Shown here: piece after piece, positions 42,981 through 53,460 of the stretch
Layout: each line of letters opens with the position of its first letter
How positions within the stretch are numbered: the first letter of the stretch is position 1
Assembly (NCBI GenBank): GCA_023974075.1
Contig: CM043788.1
Location: forward strand, 15,773,428-15,837,427
DNA: 64,000 nt
Reading direction: 5' to 3'
Source: Chaenocephalus aceratus
Taxonomy: Eukaryota; Chordata; Actinopteri; Perciformes; Channichthyidae
Made by a program: the position numbers and the translations under genes
Notes under the pieces: generated by a model
The model's database searches: none
Seen by the model: the letters and a program-made list of their open reading frames with translations, nothing else
Told to the model about the DNA's origin: nothing

Positions 42981-43000
42981 TGCAAGGTGTCTTGCACTTC
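42977..43000. repeat. Small perfect hairpin at the right foldback edge
   Basis: GAAGTGCAAG, GTGT, CTTGCACTTC: a 10-bp stem and 4-nt loop directly outside the tandem units. Absent on the left side. Confidence 0.85.
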
Positions 43001-43537
43001 AGGGCCACTGTACAATAGAGATGTTTTTATTTTAAAGTAAATTCAGATGGAACATAGTAAAAACATGTAAATTCTAATGTCCGCCTAAAAAAAATAAGTA
43101 CCCTGTATCAAGATTGATGCAAAACAAGTGAAATTTGACCTTTTTAGAGAGGTTTAGAAAAATAAAGTCCACCTCACCTCTGGGTAATTTGGGAACCATC
43201 AGTTCCATTTGAACGTTTTCACTGTAAAAATAATTGTATTACTTTGAATTATCACTATAGGTATTCATTCCATCCAAATACAACTGTTGTGAACAAATAA
43301 ATAAAATAAAAATAAAACATACTCTGCTATCCTCTTAGGCCCCACGGACCCGAAATCGCGTCATTTGCAGGAAACAACGTCTAAGGAACCTTAATATTTA
43401 ATAAACTATGAATATTTTATATCCATAGAACGGGAAAAAACTAATTTAACTGATCTTTTTCATTTATTTTTTCACAAAAAACACACAATGCTAACAGTGA
43501 GCCTCTGAATTAGCCCCGAGCGAAAAATGCTAACCTA
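43001..43537. other. Non-coding sequence, no gene recognised
   Basis: AT-rich, no repeats recognised, no long frames with family resemblance. Confidence 0.5.
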
Positions 43538-43540
43538 TTA

Positions 43541-44151
43541 CGGCCCCTACACACGGCGGCGTGCGTTGCCGCTTCAACGCTTCTGCCCATTCACTTTGAA
43601 TGGGGTGACGTCACGATTCGCCAAACTGCATTGTGGGAGCAAAGCGTTGCTTCTCTCGAGGTGCTCGCTGCAAAAGTAGAGCAATGTTCTACTTTTGCCG
43701 CCTCGACGGAGGCGTCAGCCAATCAAATCCCTCGTATGTAAATCTGACAGTACAAGCAGTAGCCAATCAAACCGGGTGTATGTTGGGAGAGCCAGACCGC
43801 AGTTATTTCCCATATGTCAACAAAAGGAGGAGAAAATTATCGTGGCGGTAGGGAACATACAGCGATACAAACCGGAGGAGCCAGGCATGGGGGGAGGTGG
43901 AAAAGACAGTGGGGGAAACTGGTAGGTTTTCGCCTGTTTGGGGAGTTTATATCCAGTGTATTTCATTTGAATGGACAGCTAGCAAGCATAGACAGTATAT
44001 TTAGCCAGCATGGATGTAGCATGAATGCTTTGCTTTGTAAGTCCGGGGCATTCATGTGGTTGGTTGTTGGTCGGGTTACTCGCGTTGACTCCCCAAGCTC
44101 AAGACACGCCCACCGCCAAGCGGCAACGCACGCCGCCGTGTGTAGGGGCCG
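43541..44151. mobile_element. PIF/Harbinger-type MITE, 611 bp
   Basis: Both ends read CGGCCCCTACACACGGCGGC and continue GTGCGTTGCCGCTT, inverted and perfect over about 34 bases. TTA flanks both sides (43,538-43,540 and 44,152-44,154), the 3-bp duplication of PIF/Harbinger. A 76-codon and a 120-codon frame inside show no domain. The perfect ends suggest recent activity. Confidence 0.9.
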
Positions 44152-44154
44152 TTA

Positions 44155-45070
44155 CTGCACCGAAAATCACTCCTAGCTCCCTTATTACTTATCCTAGCTC
44201 CACATCCAACACATTGTTTATGACCGTAAAGACACAGAATCTAACGGTGCCCACCTCAACACTGAAAGATACAAACTAGCGAGGTTACCAACAAAAACGT
44301 ACATCAAAACAAGTGGCGCTAGGTATTAGCATTAGCACTGCACACACCCACCGCGTGTTCCAATGAAAAGCATACAATGTCAACACATTTCAGTATAACA
44401 CACCAATTGCGATATTACTCACGTTTGACAACGTGGAGCAGGGTTTCTATGTACCGAGAAGTGGGTAGTTTAATGAGTCTGTTGACGACAAAACCTCCGC
44501 GCACACAGACAGCCAAGGCAAGCTACCTGAACTAGAAAATGCATTTCCTGCAGAAAATGCGTGCGAATGCTGTAAACTGTGAACATTTATGGCTGAATTT
44601 AGCTGAAAATGCAGAAAAATCTGAATATGTTATTAGCTGAATGGTAGCTACTTTTAGCTAAAAAATGCAGAAAAAGCTTAATATTTAAAGGAAAAGGTTT
44701 ACAAAAGGTATAAACAACAACATGTATAGCCTTGATGTCCTGAAATAGCTGAATAATGTAATAGTTGAATGGTTTCTGCAGCTGAAAATAGGCTGAAGGA
44801 GTTAAATATCAGATGTAAGTAGTAGTGAATTAATTTGTATTAAGATGAGAAAAGAAAGTAAAAAGGCTTGGGAAAGCAGCAGAATATTTTGACTGTAAAC
44901 TTTGGAACTAACTTGATGGTGAATTATCTGTCGCCATGGCAATGGCATTTGATAACACCCCATAATACGCTTAGATGTGTTGATGGCTGCATCGTTACCA
45001 AACCTGTGAAGTTTTGGGCCATTTCGAGTATTTTCACTGAAGCTATGAGAAAAACGTGTTTCATGGTGAG
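44155..45070. other. Unclassified repeat-like flank of the 326-bp array
   Basis: Positions 44,570-44,800 repeatedly contain AGCTGAA and GCAGAAAA motifs, and 44,870-45,070 leads seamlessly into the array. I suspect an interspersed repeat whose inner part expanded in tandem, from memory of similar fish sequence, not proof. Confidence 0.4.
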
Positions 45071-45696
45071 CAAGATGCACACTGACTTCTTCAGTTTTTA
45101 AATGCGATATTTGAATGCTTTTTAGCTGGCAGATGACCACTTCACGCTGTTGTACACTTCACGCAATCATCTGAGAGGCCGTGTCTATTTTAATGCACGC
45201 TTGATTGCCTACTGAGCCCCGTTTAACAGGTTCGCGTGATCAGATCTGAGATTTAAAATCTCTCAAAAGCGCCGATTTAGCTACAATAACTACAGAACAA
45301 TTATACAGAGTAGAATAACTGAAATAGAGAAATCTAAATAAACACGAATAGTACTTACAGTGGTTGCTGCGTCAATAGGTAATGTCGGCACCCGGTCAAG
45401 ATGCACACTGACTTCTTCAGTTTTTAAATGCGATATTTGAATGCTTTTTAGCTGGCAGATGACCACTTCACGCTGTTGTACACTTCACACAATCAGCTGA
45501 GAGGCATTGCCTATTTTAATGCACGCTTGATTGCCTACTGAGCCCCGTTTAACAGGTTCGCGTGATCAGATCTGAGATTTAAAATCTCTCAAAAGCGCCG
45601 GTTTAGCTACAATAACTACAGAACAATTATACAGAGTAGAATAACTGAAATAGAGAAGTCTAAATAAACACGAATAGTACTTACAGTGGTTGCTGC

Positions 45697-47969
45697 CAGT
45701 AGCGTGGGGTGGGGAAAAATGTAGGGGAAGCCAATGTTTTTTGGGGGGGGGGGGTGGTCAATAACGTAACCAGATGAGTGATTACAGCGCCCGGTAACAT
45801 TTTACACACATTTGTATCATACAGATGCAGGACTTGTTATCTAAGCGACACTCTCCAGCTGAAACTCTCTCGTCTTATTAATTTAAGCATTTTCTTATTA
45901 ATTTATGCCAACCTGCCCCCACCAATGCAATACCAGCCGCTCAATGCGCAGTGCAGATTCGGTAATTAATAAATAAGAAGCATTCATTCACAAACTAAAT
46001 CAGGAGACCTTTAAAGTGTTACGTTCACATCAAAGTATCAGTATGCGTTGTGTTGATAATGGACGAGACCCGCCGAGTCAGCGTAAAGTTGAGACGATCT
46101 CTGTTTAATGTCTGAATCTGATAACAGATAAAATGATCAGTTGTACATACATTTCCCTCAGTGACTCCTCTCATTGGAACGTTTACAAAAAGGGAAACGT
46201 GAGGGACACAATATATACAAAAAGTAAAATCACAAAGAAAGGAAATGAAAGTCCTCACAACAATAAACTCCTGAGCACAGCTCTCCGACCTTGCCAGGTA
46301 TTTAACATTCAATAAAATGAAGAACACAGAATAAAATAATATAAAACACAGAATGTGTGTGATTATACAAAATTAAATTAAATAAACCCCACTGCATATT
46401 TACATCTGTTACACTAACACACACGGCAAGTACTCGTCTCTGTAATTAGTTCAGTCCGTAGTCCAAAAGTAACAAAAAAATATAAACAATCTCATCTATT
46501 CAGGTGATCGGGCCCTATATGGCATGCTATCTGCGGTGCTGATTTTCGGATAGCAGCACCCTGTGCTAATTAAACAACTGCAATGAAACAACTACTTCAG
46601 ACTGAACACCTGCAGCTAAATCCAGGCAAGCACAATAACCAACAGAACCACATCAGAAATTGCACACATAGCTACACGGGCCGTTCAGGCAACAGGTATG
46701 CACAGAGAGAAAGGGGTGTGCATTTCACTCGCCCTATTTGAAGAGGAAGGCCATGCTCCTGTCTTTCATGGTGGCGAAGTGGTCAATAACAATGTCATAG
46801 CACTTCCCAGCGGCCTTTAGGTCCTCCACAACAACAGAGTCAATGGATATTGTGGCTCGGTTGACAAGTCTGTCCTGTCCACACGTGTTCCTCAGATACG
46901 TTTTGATCCTTTTTAGACAGGAAAAGGAGCGCTCTGCTGATGTGCTGGTGGCTGGTATCGTGAGCATGAGCTGGAGCAGCTTGTAGACCTCGGAGAGTGT
47001 GCCCTGTAGGTCATCCTCAATAAGAAGCTGTATCAGCTCTCCTGGTGGCTTGTGAAACAACCTGTTGTTGTACAGCGTGTGCAGCAATCCTGACGCGTCC
47101 AAAAAGCTTTAATTTCACAGCACAATCTATATGATTTTTAGATTTACCGTGCCTCTCAATTGCCCGTGACAGGTTGGCAAGGTCGATGAATCCTGAAGTT
47201 GCCCAAGGATTGTTCAGGGAGCACGAACCCTTGTCAAAAAGAAGACATGGCCAGCAAAATAGACGCTGAAGTTTAGCGCTTCCAGTTAGCCACTCCGTGC
47301 GGACATAATTGTCCTCATTGAACGTCCGATTAGATCCCTTATTCCTCTGTGTACACAGCTCGAGTGTGGGCGTTGTCCTGCCATCTGCTTTAATTTTTAG
47401 TTGCTGCTGTAGCGGAAGTTTGGTGAAGTTATGCTTAATTAAGTACGCCAAATCTCCTCCCTCCATAATGCTTCATTTGCTTGATAATTTCTAACGGCGG
47501 GTGATGACAGTTACAGTATTAAAATTGATGTTGATGTGATTGGATGGCAGTGTCCAATCAAATCGCCAGCCGCCAGCCGCCCCTGAAGGGAAGCTAGAGG
47601 CGGCTGGCTTCCCCTGGCATGGTCCTGACCAATCACAGGTTGGCAGGGGCATCACGTGGGACTTATCTGATTGGTTAATCCCTCAATTTTTTTCACCAAG
47701 GGAAGCTAGATTCTGCTGGCCTCCTCTCGCAACAGTGAATGCAATCTACTGTTTCACCATGACATCTAGAGGGGCGCTGTTTCACTCTTTGTAAAATACT
47801 CAATGAGAATGGGGGAGAGACGGAGAGACGGTCCGGCAGGAACACACAGGAAAGGAGAATTACAGAAACAAAACAAAGTGTTTTTATTTATTTATTTAAA
47901 TTATAACTACAATCCGAAAAAAACAGGGGAAGCCTGGCTTCCCTTGGCCTCCGGGAGAAAACGCCACTG
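45697..47969 (-). mobile_element. hAT transposon with deleted transposase, 2,273 bp
   Basis: Ends CAGTAGCGT and the complement of ACGCCACTG form short inverted termini, and an 8-bp GTTGCTGC duplication flanks the element (45,689-45,696 and 47,970-47,977) inside a 326-bp unit, whose regular spacing proves the exact limits. A transposase remnant is on the minus strand. GGGAAGCC motifs near both ends are subterminal repeats. Confidence 0.92.
46734..47466 (-). pseudogene. hAT transposase remnant (ZMYM-like), core deleted
   Basis: On the minus strand the N-terminal part (47,466 down to about 47,105) has GGDLAYLIKHNFTKLPLQQQ and a TTF-type zinc finger region with RTEWLTGSAKLQRLFCWPCL, followed by LSRAIERHGKSKNHIDCAVK. 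The sequence then jumps, in another frame, to the hAT dimerisation domain: LLQLMLTIPATSTSAERSFS, CLKRIKTYLRNTCGQDRLVN. The catalytic RNase H-like core, hundreds of residues in autonomous copies, is missing. Such TTF-finger hAT proteins resemble vertebrate ZMYM-type genes. Confidence 0.88.
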
Positions 47970-48563
47970 GTTGCTGCGTCAATAGGTAATGTCGGCACCC
48001 GGTCAAGATGCACACTGACTTCTTCAGTTTTTAAATGCGATATTTGAATGCTTTTTAGCTGGCAGATGACCACTTCACGCTGTTGTACACTTCACGCAAT
48101 CATCTGAGAGGCCGTGTCTATTTTAATGCACGCTTGATTGCCTACTGAGCCCCGTTTAACAGGTTCGCGTGATCAGATCTGAGATTTAAAATCTCTCAAA
48201 AGCGCCGATTTAGCTACAATAACTACAGAACAATTATACAGAGTAGAATAACTGAAATAGAGAAGTCTAAATAAACACGAATAGTACTTACAGTGGTTGC
48301 TGCGTCAATAGGTAATGTCGGCACCCGGTCAAGATGCACACTGACTTCTTCAGTTTTTAAATGCGATATTTGAATGCTTTTTAGCTGGCAGATGACCACT
48401 TCACGCTGTTGTACACTTCACACAATCAGCTGAGAGGCCTTGCCTATTTTAATGCACGCTTGATTGCCTACTGAGCCCCGTTTAACAGGTTCGCGTGATC
48501 AGATCTGAGATTTAAAATCTCTCAAAAGCGCCGATTTAGCTACAATAACTACAGAACAATTAT

Positions 48564-50052
48564 CAAATCAAATCAAGTTTATTTATAAAGCACATTTTAA
48601 AACAACTTTCGGTCGCGCCAAAGTGCTGTACATGAATAAAAAATATACGGAACATATTGCAATTTGTAGCATTTAAATTAAAAACAACAAATATAAAGGC
48701 AGACACAGTTAAAATACAAAATGAAAAATGTCATGCTCTGCTCACTTTTAAAAGGCCAGAGAGAAAAAGTGTGTTTTTAGAGAGGATTTAAAAGCCCCTA
48801 GTGTCTGGGCCGACCTCACAGGTAAGGGCAGAGTGTTCCAGAGCCTGGGACCAGCTGCTGCGAAGGCTCGGTGCCCTCTAGTTTTTAGCCTGGTTTTCGG
48901 CACTACCAGCAGCATTTGGTCGGCAGACCTTAGAGCTCTGGCTGGGGTGTATCGCTGGATTAAGTCAGCTATATAAGCCGGAGCCAGCCCGTTTAGGGCC
49001 TTAAAAACAAATAAAAGGAGTTTAAAATCTATTCGGAACCGAACTGGAAGCCAGTGAAGTGAGGCCAGAATGGGGGTAATGTGGTCACGCCTTTTGTGGC
49101 CAGTCAGGAGACGTGCAGCTGCGTTCTGTACTAGCTGCAGGCGTTTTATGGATGCCTGATCCATGCCCACATACAAAGCGTTGCAGTAGTCCAGTCGCGA
49201 TGTCACAAAAGCGTTAATTACCCTCTCTAAGTCTTTAAAAGATAAAAACGACTTGGTCTTAGCCAATAGTCGTAATTTAAAAAAGCAGGTTTTGACTACG
49301 CTGCTGACCTGTTTATCGAATTTAAAAGTGCTATTGAAGGTTACTCCAAGGTTCGTTACAGCGGGGAGGATGTTTTTACTCAGGGAGCCAAGAATGTCAA
49401 CCTGGGAGGCCGGAGGTTGGGGTCCAAAAAAAATTACCTCGGTCTTGCTCTCGTTGAGGGTGAGGAAGTTTTGGCTCAGCCAGGATTTAATTTCAGCCAA
49501 GCAGTCCATCAATTGCTGTAAGGAGTTGGCATTAGCATTGAGAGGTAGATATATCTGAACGTCATCAGCGTAGCAGTGGAAGGGGATGTTGTGCTTGGAG
49601 AGAATTGCACCTAGGGGCAGTATATATAATAGGAAAAGGATGGGGCCCAGAATAGAACCTTGGGGAACCCCACAGGTAAGGGGGGCTTTAGCAGAGGAGA
49701 AGGCACCTAGCTGCACTGAAAGGCTACGGTCTGTTAGGTAGGACCTGAACCATGCCAGAGCAGAGCCTGTGATGCCTGCGGACTGTTCGAGCCGCGACAA
49801 CAGAATGCTGTGGTCCACGGTATCGAAGGCCGCTGTCAGGTCCAACAGCACCAGGACAGCTGGGCTACCTGAGTCGGCGGCTAGGAGGAGATCATTAAAA
49901 ACTCTTAAAAGGGCTGTTTCAGTGCTGTGCATTGGTTTGAAACCAGACTGAAACTTTTCATGGATGCCATGCGTGGTTAAAAAAGACTGCAGCTGGGCGT
50001 AGACTACTCGCTCCAGCGCTTTAGATAAAAACGGTAGCTGGGACGATGATGA
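48564..50052 (-). mobile_element. LINE-D (L2/Rex1-like), 5'-truncated
   Basis: The 3' tail AAATCAAATCAAGTTTATTT at 48,564 and the RT frame upstream identify a minus-strand LINE. It broke off at about 50,052, where array sequence resumes. About 56 bases of array (48,508-48,563 and 50,053-50,111) occur on both sides, an unusually long apparent duplication. Confidence 0.9.
48748..50052 (-). CDS. LINE-D reverse transcriptase, open but 5'-truncated
   Basis: The frame is open from the truncation point to the stop at 48,748, about 430 codons, with no lesion. It shows FQSGFKPMHSTETALLRVFN, LDLTAAFDTVDHSILLSRL, CGVPQGSILGPILFLLYILP, FHCYADDVQIYLPL (intact YADD), then SRLDYCNALYVGMDQASIKR, AARLLTGHKRRDHITPILAS, LHWLPVRFRIDFKLLLFVFK and SLKTHFFSLAF. 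The endonuclease and N-terminal RT are missing, so it cannot transpose by itself. An ATG at 49,932 exists, but translation is not implied. The lack of stops suggests recent insertion. Confidence 0.88.
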   Translation of the reverse strand, partial: SSSSQLPFLSKALERVVYAQLQSFLTTHGIHEKFQSGFKPMHSTETALLRVFNDLLLAADSGSPAVLVLLDLTAAFDTVDHSILLSRLEQSAGITGSALAWFRSYLTDRSLSVQLGAFSSAKAPLTCGVPQGSILGPILFLLYILPLGAILSKHNIPFHCYADDVQIYLPLNANANSLQQLMDCLAEIKSWLSQNFLTLNESKTEVIFFGPQPPASQVDILGSLSKNILPAVTNLGVTFNSTFKFDKQVSSVVKTCFFKLRLLAKTKSFLSFKDLERVINAFVTSRLDYCNALYVGMDQASIKRLQLVQNAAARLLTGHKRRDHITPILASLHWLPVRFRIDFKLLLFVFKALNGLAPAYIADLIQRYTPARALRSADQMLLVVPKTRLKTRGHRAFAAAGPRLWNTLPLPVRSAQTLGAFKSSLKTHFFSLAF

Positions 50053-50868
50053 TGAGATTTTAAATCTCTCAAAAGCGCCGATTTAGCTACAATAACTACA
50101 GAACAATTATACAGAGTAGAATAACTGAAATAGAGAAGTCTAATTAAACACGAATAGTACTTACAGTGGTTGCTGCGTCAATAGGTAATGTCGGCACCCG
50201 GTCAAGATGCACACTGACTTCTTCAGTTTTTAAATGCGATATTTTAATGCTTTTTAGCTGGCAGATTACCACTTCACGCTGTTGTACACTTCACACAATC
50301 AGCTGAGAGGCCTTGCCTATTTTAATGCATGCTTGATTGCCTACTGAGCCCCGTTTAACAGGTTCGCGTGATCAGATCTGAGATTTAAAATCTCTCAAAA
50401 GTGCCGATTTAGCTACAATAACTACAGAACAATTATACAGAGTAGAATAACTGAAATAGAGAAGTCTAATTAAACACGAATAGTTCTTACAGTGGTTGCT
50501 GCGTCAATAGGTAATGTTGGCACCCGGTCAAAATGCACACTGACTTCTTCAGTTTTTAAATGCGATATTTGAATGCTTTTTAGCTGGCAGATTACCACTT
50601 CACGCTGTTGTACACTTCACACAATCAGCTGAGAGGCCGTGCCTATTTTAATGCACGCTTGATTGCCTACTGAGCCCCGTTTAACAGGTTCGTGTGATCA
50701 GATCTGAGATTTAAAATCTCTCAAAAGCGCCGATTTAGCTACAATAACTACAGAACAATTATACAGAGTAGAATAACTGAAATAGAGAAGTCTAATTAAA
50801 CACGAATAGTACTTACAGTGGTTGCTGCGTCAATAGGTAATGTCGGCACCCGGTCAAGATGCACACTG

Positions 50869-51118
50869 GGTGTTGTAGAACTTAGTCTGTTTGCAATGTT
50901 TGCAGCTCTGCAGTTGTGTTTGCTGAATACTGTAGCATTTATTCACTTATTTGTTACTGTATGGTTTTCACAAGCTACTATAATGAAAAAACATCAATAT
51001 TTTAGATCAAATAAAGTATATAGTTTGCTTTATGCAGTATATTTCTTGTAATATTGTTGGGGTGTTTTTACACAGTACAGTAGATTGAAGTAAATCAACT
51101 TATACATTAAGATAAGAT
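50869..51118. other. Unassigned AT-rich spacer
   Basis: No gene or repeat recognised; ends in AAGATAAGATAAGATGG, a LINE-type tail start. Confidence 0.4.
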
Positions 51119-51129
51119 AAGATGGACCT
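51119..51129. repeat. Target duplication of the Rex3-like insert, left copy
   Basis: AAGATGGACCT here and at 51,624-51,634. The two are identical and 11 bases long. Confidence 0.7.
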
Positions 51130-51601
51130 GAGCCAGAAGGCAAAGCTCTCTGTCTACCGGGCCATTTTCGTTCCTACCCTCACCTATGGTCATGAAGGAT
51201 GGGTCATGACCGAAAGAACGAGATCGCGGATACAAGCGGCCGAGATGGGTTTCCTCCGCCGGGTGGCTGGTGTCTCCCTTAGAGATAAGGTGAGAAGTTC
51301 GGTCATCAGGGAGGGACTCGGAGTTGAGCCGCTCCTCCTTCGCGTCGAAAGAAGCCAGTTGAGGTGGTTCGGGCACCTAGTTAGGATGCCACCTGGGCGC
51401 CTCCCTAGGGAGGTGTTCCAGGCACGTCCAGCTGGGAAGAGACCAAGGGGTAGACCTAGGACCAGGTGGAGGGATTATATCTCTTCGCTGGCCTGGGAGC
51501 GCCTTGGGATCCCCCAGTCAGAGCTGGTTGATGTCGCCAGGGAAAAGAAAGTTCGGGGCTCTCTGCTGGAACTGCTACCCCCGCGACCCGACCACGGATA
51601 A
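51122..51601 (+). pseudogene. Rex3-like RT C-terminal fragment, open frame
   Basis: 159 residues: KLSVYRAIFVPTLTYGHEGW, RIQAAEMGFLRRVAGVSLRD, EPLLLRVERSQLRWFGHLVR, GKRPRGRPRTRWRDYISSLA, LLELLPPRPDHG. I recognise this as the C-terminus of a very common fish LINE ORF2. The catalytic RT lies in the missing 5' part. No internal stops. Confidence 0.85.
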
Positions 51602-51623
51602 GCGGGAGAAGATGGATGGATGG
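51130..51623 (+). mobile_element. Rex3-like (RTE clade) LINE fragment
   Basis: A 5'-truncated copy with the RT C-terminal coding end and a 3' tail of GATGGATGGATG units. A GATG tail is characteristic of Rex3. Confidence 0.75.
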
Positions 51624-51740
51624 AAGATGGACCTTTATTAATCCCGTTGGGAAATTCAGTAGTTCAAACAGCAACAGGGTGAGAGTGAAAAACAGGACAG
51701 CACAGATTCACACAGATTAATACAATCAAAAATAAGATGA
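51624..51740 (+). mobile_element. LINE or SINE-type tail fragment
   Basis: GACCTTTATTAATCCCGTTG, GGAAATTCAGTAGTTCAAAC parallels 23,953-23,990 (TATACTTTATTGATCCCAAG). The Rex3-like copy is inserted in its tail. Confidence 0.55.
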
Positions 51741-51957
51741 GCGATAAAAATAATAATAAAGAGAAACTATGAAATAAGAAATGAATAAAACTAAAATGTA
51801 ATTATCATATTATAATGTATTGTATTATTAAGTAATATCATACATTAACCCCATTATCTTAGATTCCACATTGAATGGATGAACACATTTATGCATCAAT
51901 AATTACAACAGAGTATTTCTAAATACAAGTTGTAAAAATACTTATATGTATTTAATA
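51741..51957. other. AT-rich spacer
   Basis: No features recognised. Confidence 0.5.
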
Positions 51958-52860
51958 TTAACCCTTTGGAGTCGACCGTCATGCCGGCGTGATCAGATCA
52001 CATGACCTGTTCAAGCCGGTGCCGCATAAAAACAACAGTCCGGACAACATTGCCGTGTGTTTTTGTAGAAAGTACTGGCTTGAAACTATATCCCAGTCTT
52101 TGTTTCATGCAAAAAGACCCAGTAAACACGGAGATACGATGATATAAATGTAATACATTTCAAAAGTATGACAAATGGAAGCACATATTTGAATATCTTC
52201 GCCGTATTTGATCATTTAACGAAACGGAAAATACTGGAAACTGTAGATCCTGCTCAACAGGATGTATATGTGTATTTCTGTCGAAAGTACTGGCTTGAAA
52301 CTATATGCCAGTCTTTGTTTCATGCAAAAATACCCAATAAACACGGACATACGATGATATAAAGTTAATACAGATATATTTCAGAAGTATGAATAATGGA
52401 AGCACATATTTTAATATCTTCGCCGTATTTTATCATTTTACGAAATGGAAAATACTGGAAACTGTAGATTCTGCTCAACAGGATGTATTTACCAGGGAGG
52501 GGGTGAGGTAATCAGGTAAACGGAGTGAAACGAGACGAAAAGGGATGGCGGGAACCGAAGAGAGACGGCGGGAAATGGAGAGAGACGAAGATATACGAAG
52601 ACAGGCGGCGGGAGACGAAGAGAGACGGCGGGAGACTGCGATTGAAGTAAAGTGACAGACAAACATTGAGAATTTAGATATAGTTAGATAGATTTAGAGT
52701 TTTGAAGATTCAACTATGATGAAGAGAACTCTCAACGTGAGTCAAGCTTTAAGCTTGTTTTTTGACATGGAGGAGGAGGAACCTGTGATGTTGCCCTCTG
52801 TGTCGTAGTTGACAGAAACCGCTTTGAAGCGTGGCACAGATAAAGACAGGAAAAACTGAT
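51958..52860 (+). mobile_element. Possible piggyBac-like 5' end
   Basis: TTAA at 51,958-51,961 followed by CCCTTTGGAGTCGACCGTCA fits the TTAA-CCCT start of piggyBac elements. A short frame from 52,713 encodes MMKRTLNVSQALSLFFDMEE and a few more residues before TAG, resembling a transposase N-terminus. No catalytic domain follows. The 3' end is not seen, so this is tentative. Confidence 0.35.
52054..52500. repeat. About 215-220-bp direct repeat, two-plus copies
   Basis: AGTACTGGCTTGAAACTATA occurs at 52,071 and 52,285, and GGAAGCACATATTT at 52,177 and 52,398. A partial third copy ends near 52,495. Internal motifs are CAACAGGATGTAT and CGATGATATAAA. Confidence 0.85.
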
Positions 52861-52906
52861 TTTTGTACATAATGTGTATATATATATTTGTATTATATTT
52901 ATAATT

Positions 52907-53460
52907 AAAACTGCGGTCGCACTTGTGCGCGCAGTGATGAGCGGGCCCTCGCGTCCGTGTGCCTGTCGGGGAGGGTTACTGGTCCCCCCCCTCAGTCCTC
53001 CGAAATGAGCCGTTTGTCATCCCTCTAAATTGTTTACCTGACTTTGCGTTCCTTTGTTTCTGACCAGGAAATCTCAGGCATGTGCGCCAACTGCGTTGGT
53101 ACCATTTTTCTTGCATCAACCAGGTAGCGATATGCTGACAGTGAAGAATAAACATATTTATAACTAGTTTAGCTAGTTCCAGAGGTAGATGGAATAGCTA
53201 AGTGTGTTTGGTCTAACTGTTAGTGTGTGATTTGCTCAGCTCCGCAGTCCGTCACAGCAACAATTAAAATGTAAACCTAAGACGCAAAGAAGTGCAAGAT
53301 AACAGATAAATATATAACAACCACAATGTAGATTCAATAATATGAGAGAAGTTGTAGATTAAGTGTAGACAGTATTGCAAATAAAGACAATGCAATGTAA
53401 TAAGTATATACAGTATATGCAAAATGACAAGTACTATATGGCACACAGATGTAATGTTTT
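52907..53460. repeat. H module 1
   Basis: Contains GTGATGAGCGGGCCCTCGCG, GTCAGTCC-type text with a C-run, CTGACTTTGCGTTCCTTTG and GCACACAGATGTAATGTTTT. The site that carries telomeric repeats in H2 reads GTTGGTACCATTTTTCTTGC here. Confidence 0.9.

Larger units (their letters stand above)
45071..50868. repeat. 326-bp tandem array, about six units, twice interrupted
   Basis: GGTTGCTGCGTCAATAGGTA recurs at 45,362, (45,688, interrupted), 47,969, 48,295, 50,168, 50,494 and 50,820, with exact 326-base steps inside uninterrupted parts. Each unit contains AGATTTAAAATCT palindromic text and ends CACGAATAGTACTTACAGT. The array starts and stops at the same sequence, CAAGATGCACACTG (45,071 and 50,855). 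A hAT element and LINE-D interrupt it. Confidence 0.93.

Noticed and set aside
43633..44176. Frames within the Harbinger MITE as a gene
   Set aside because: Overlapping, without domain resemblance, and inside a non-autonomous element.
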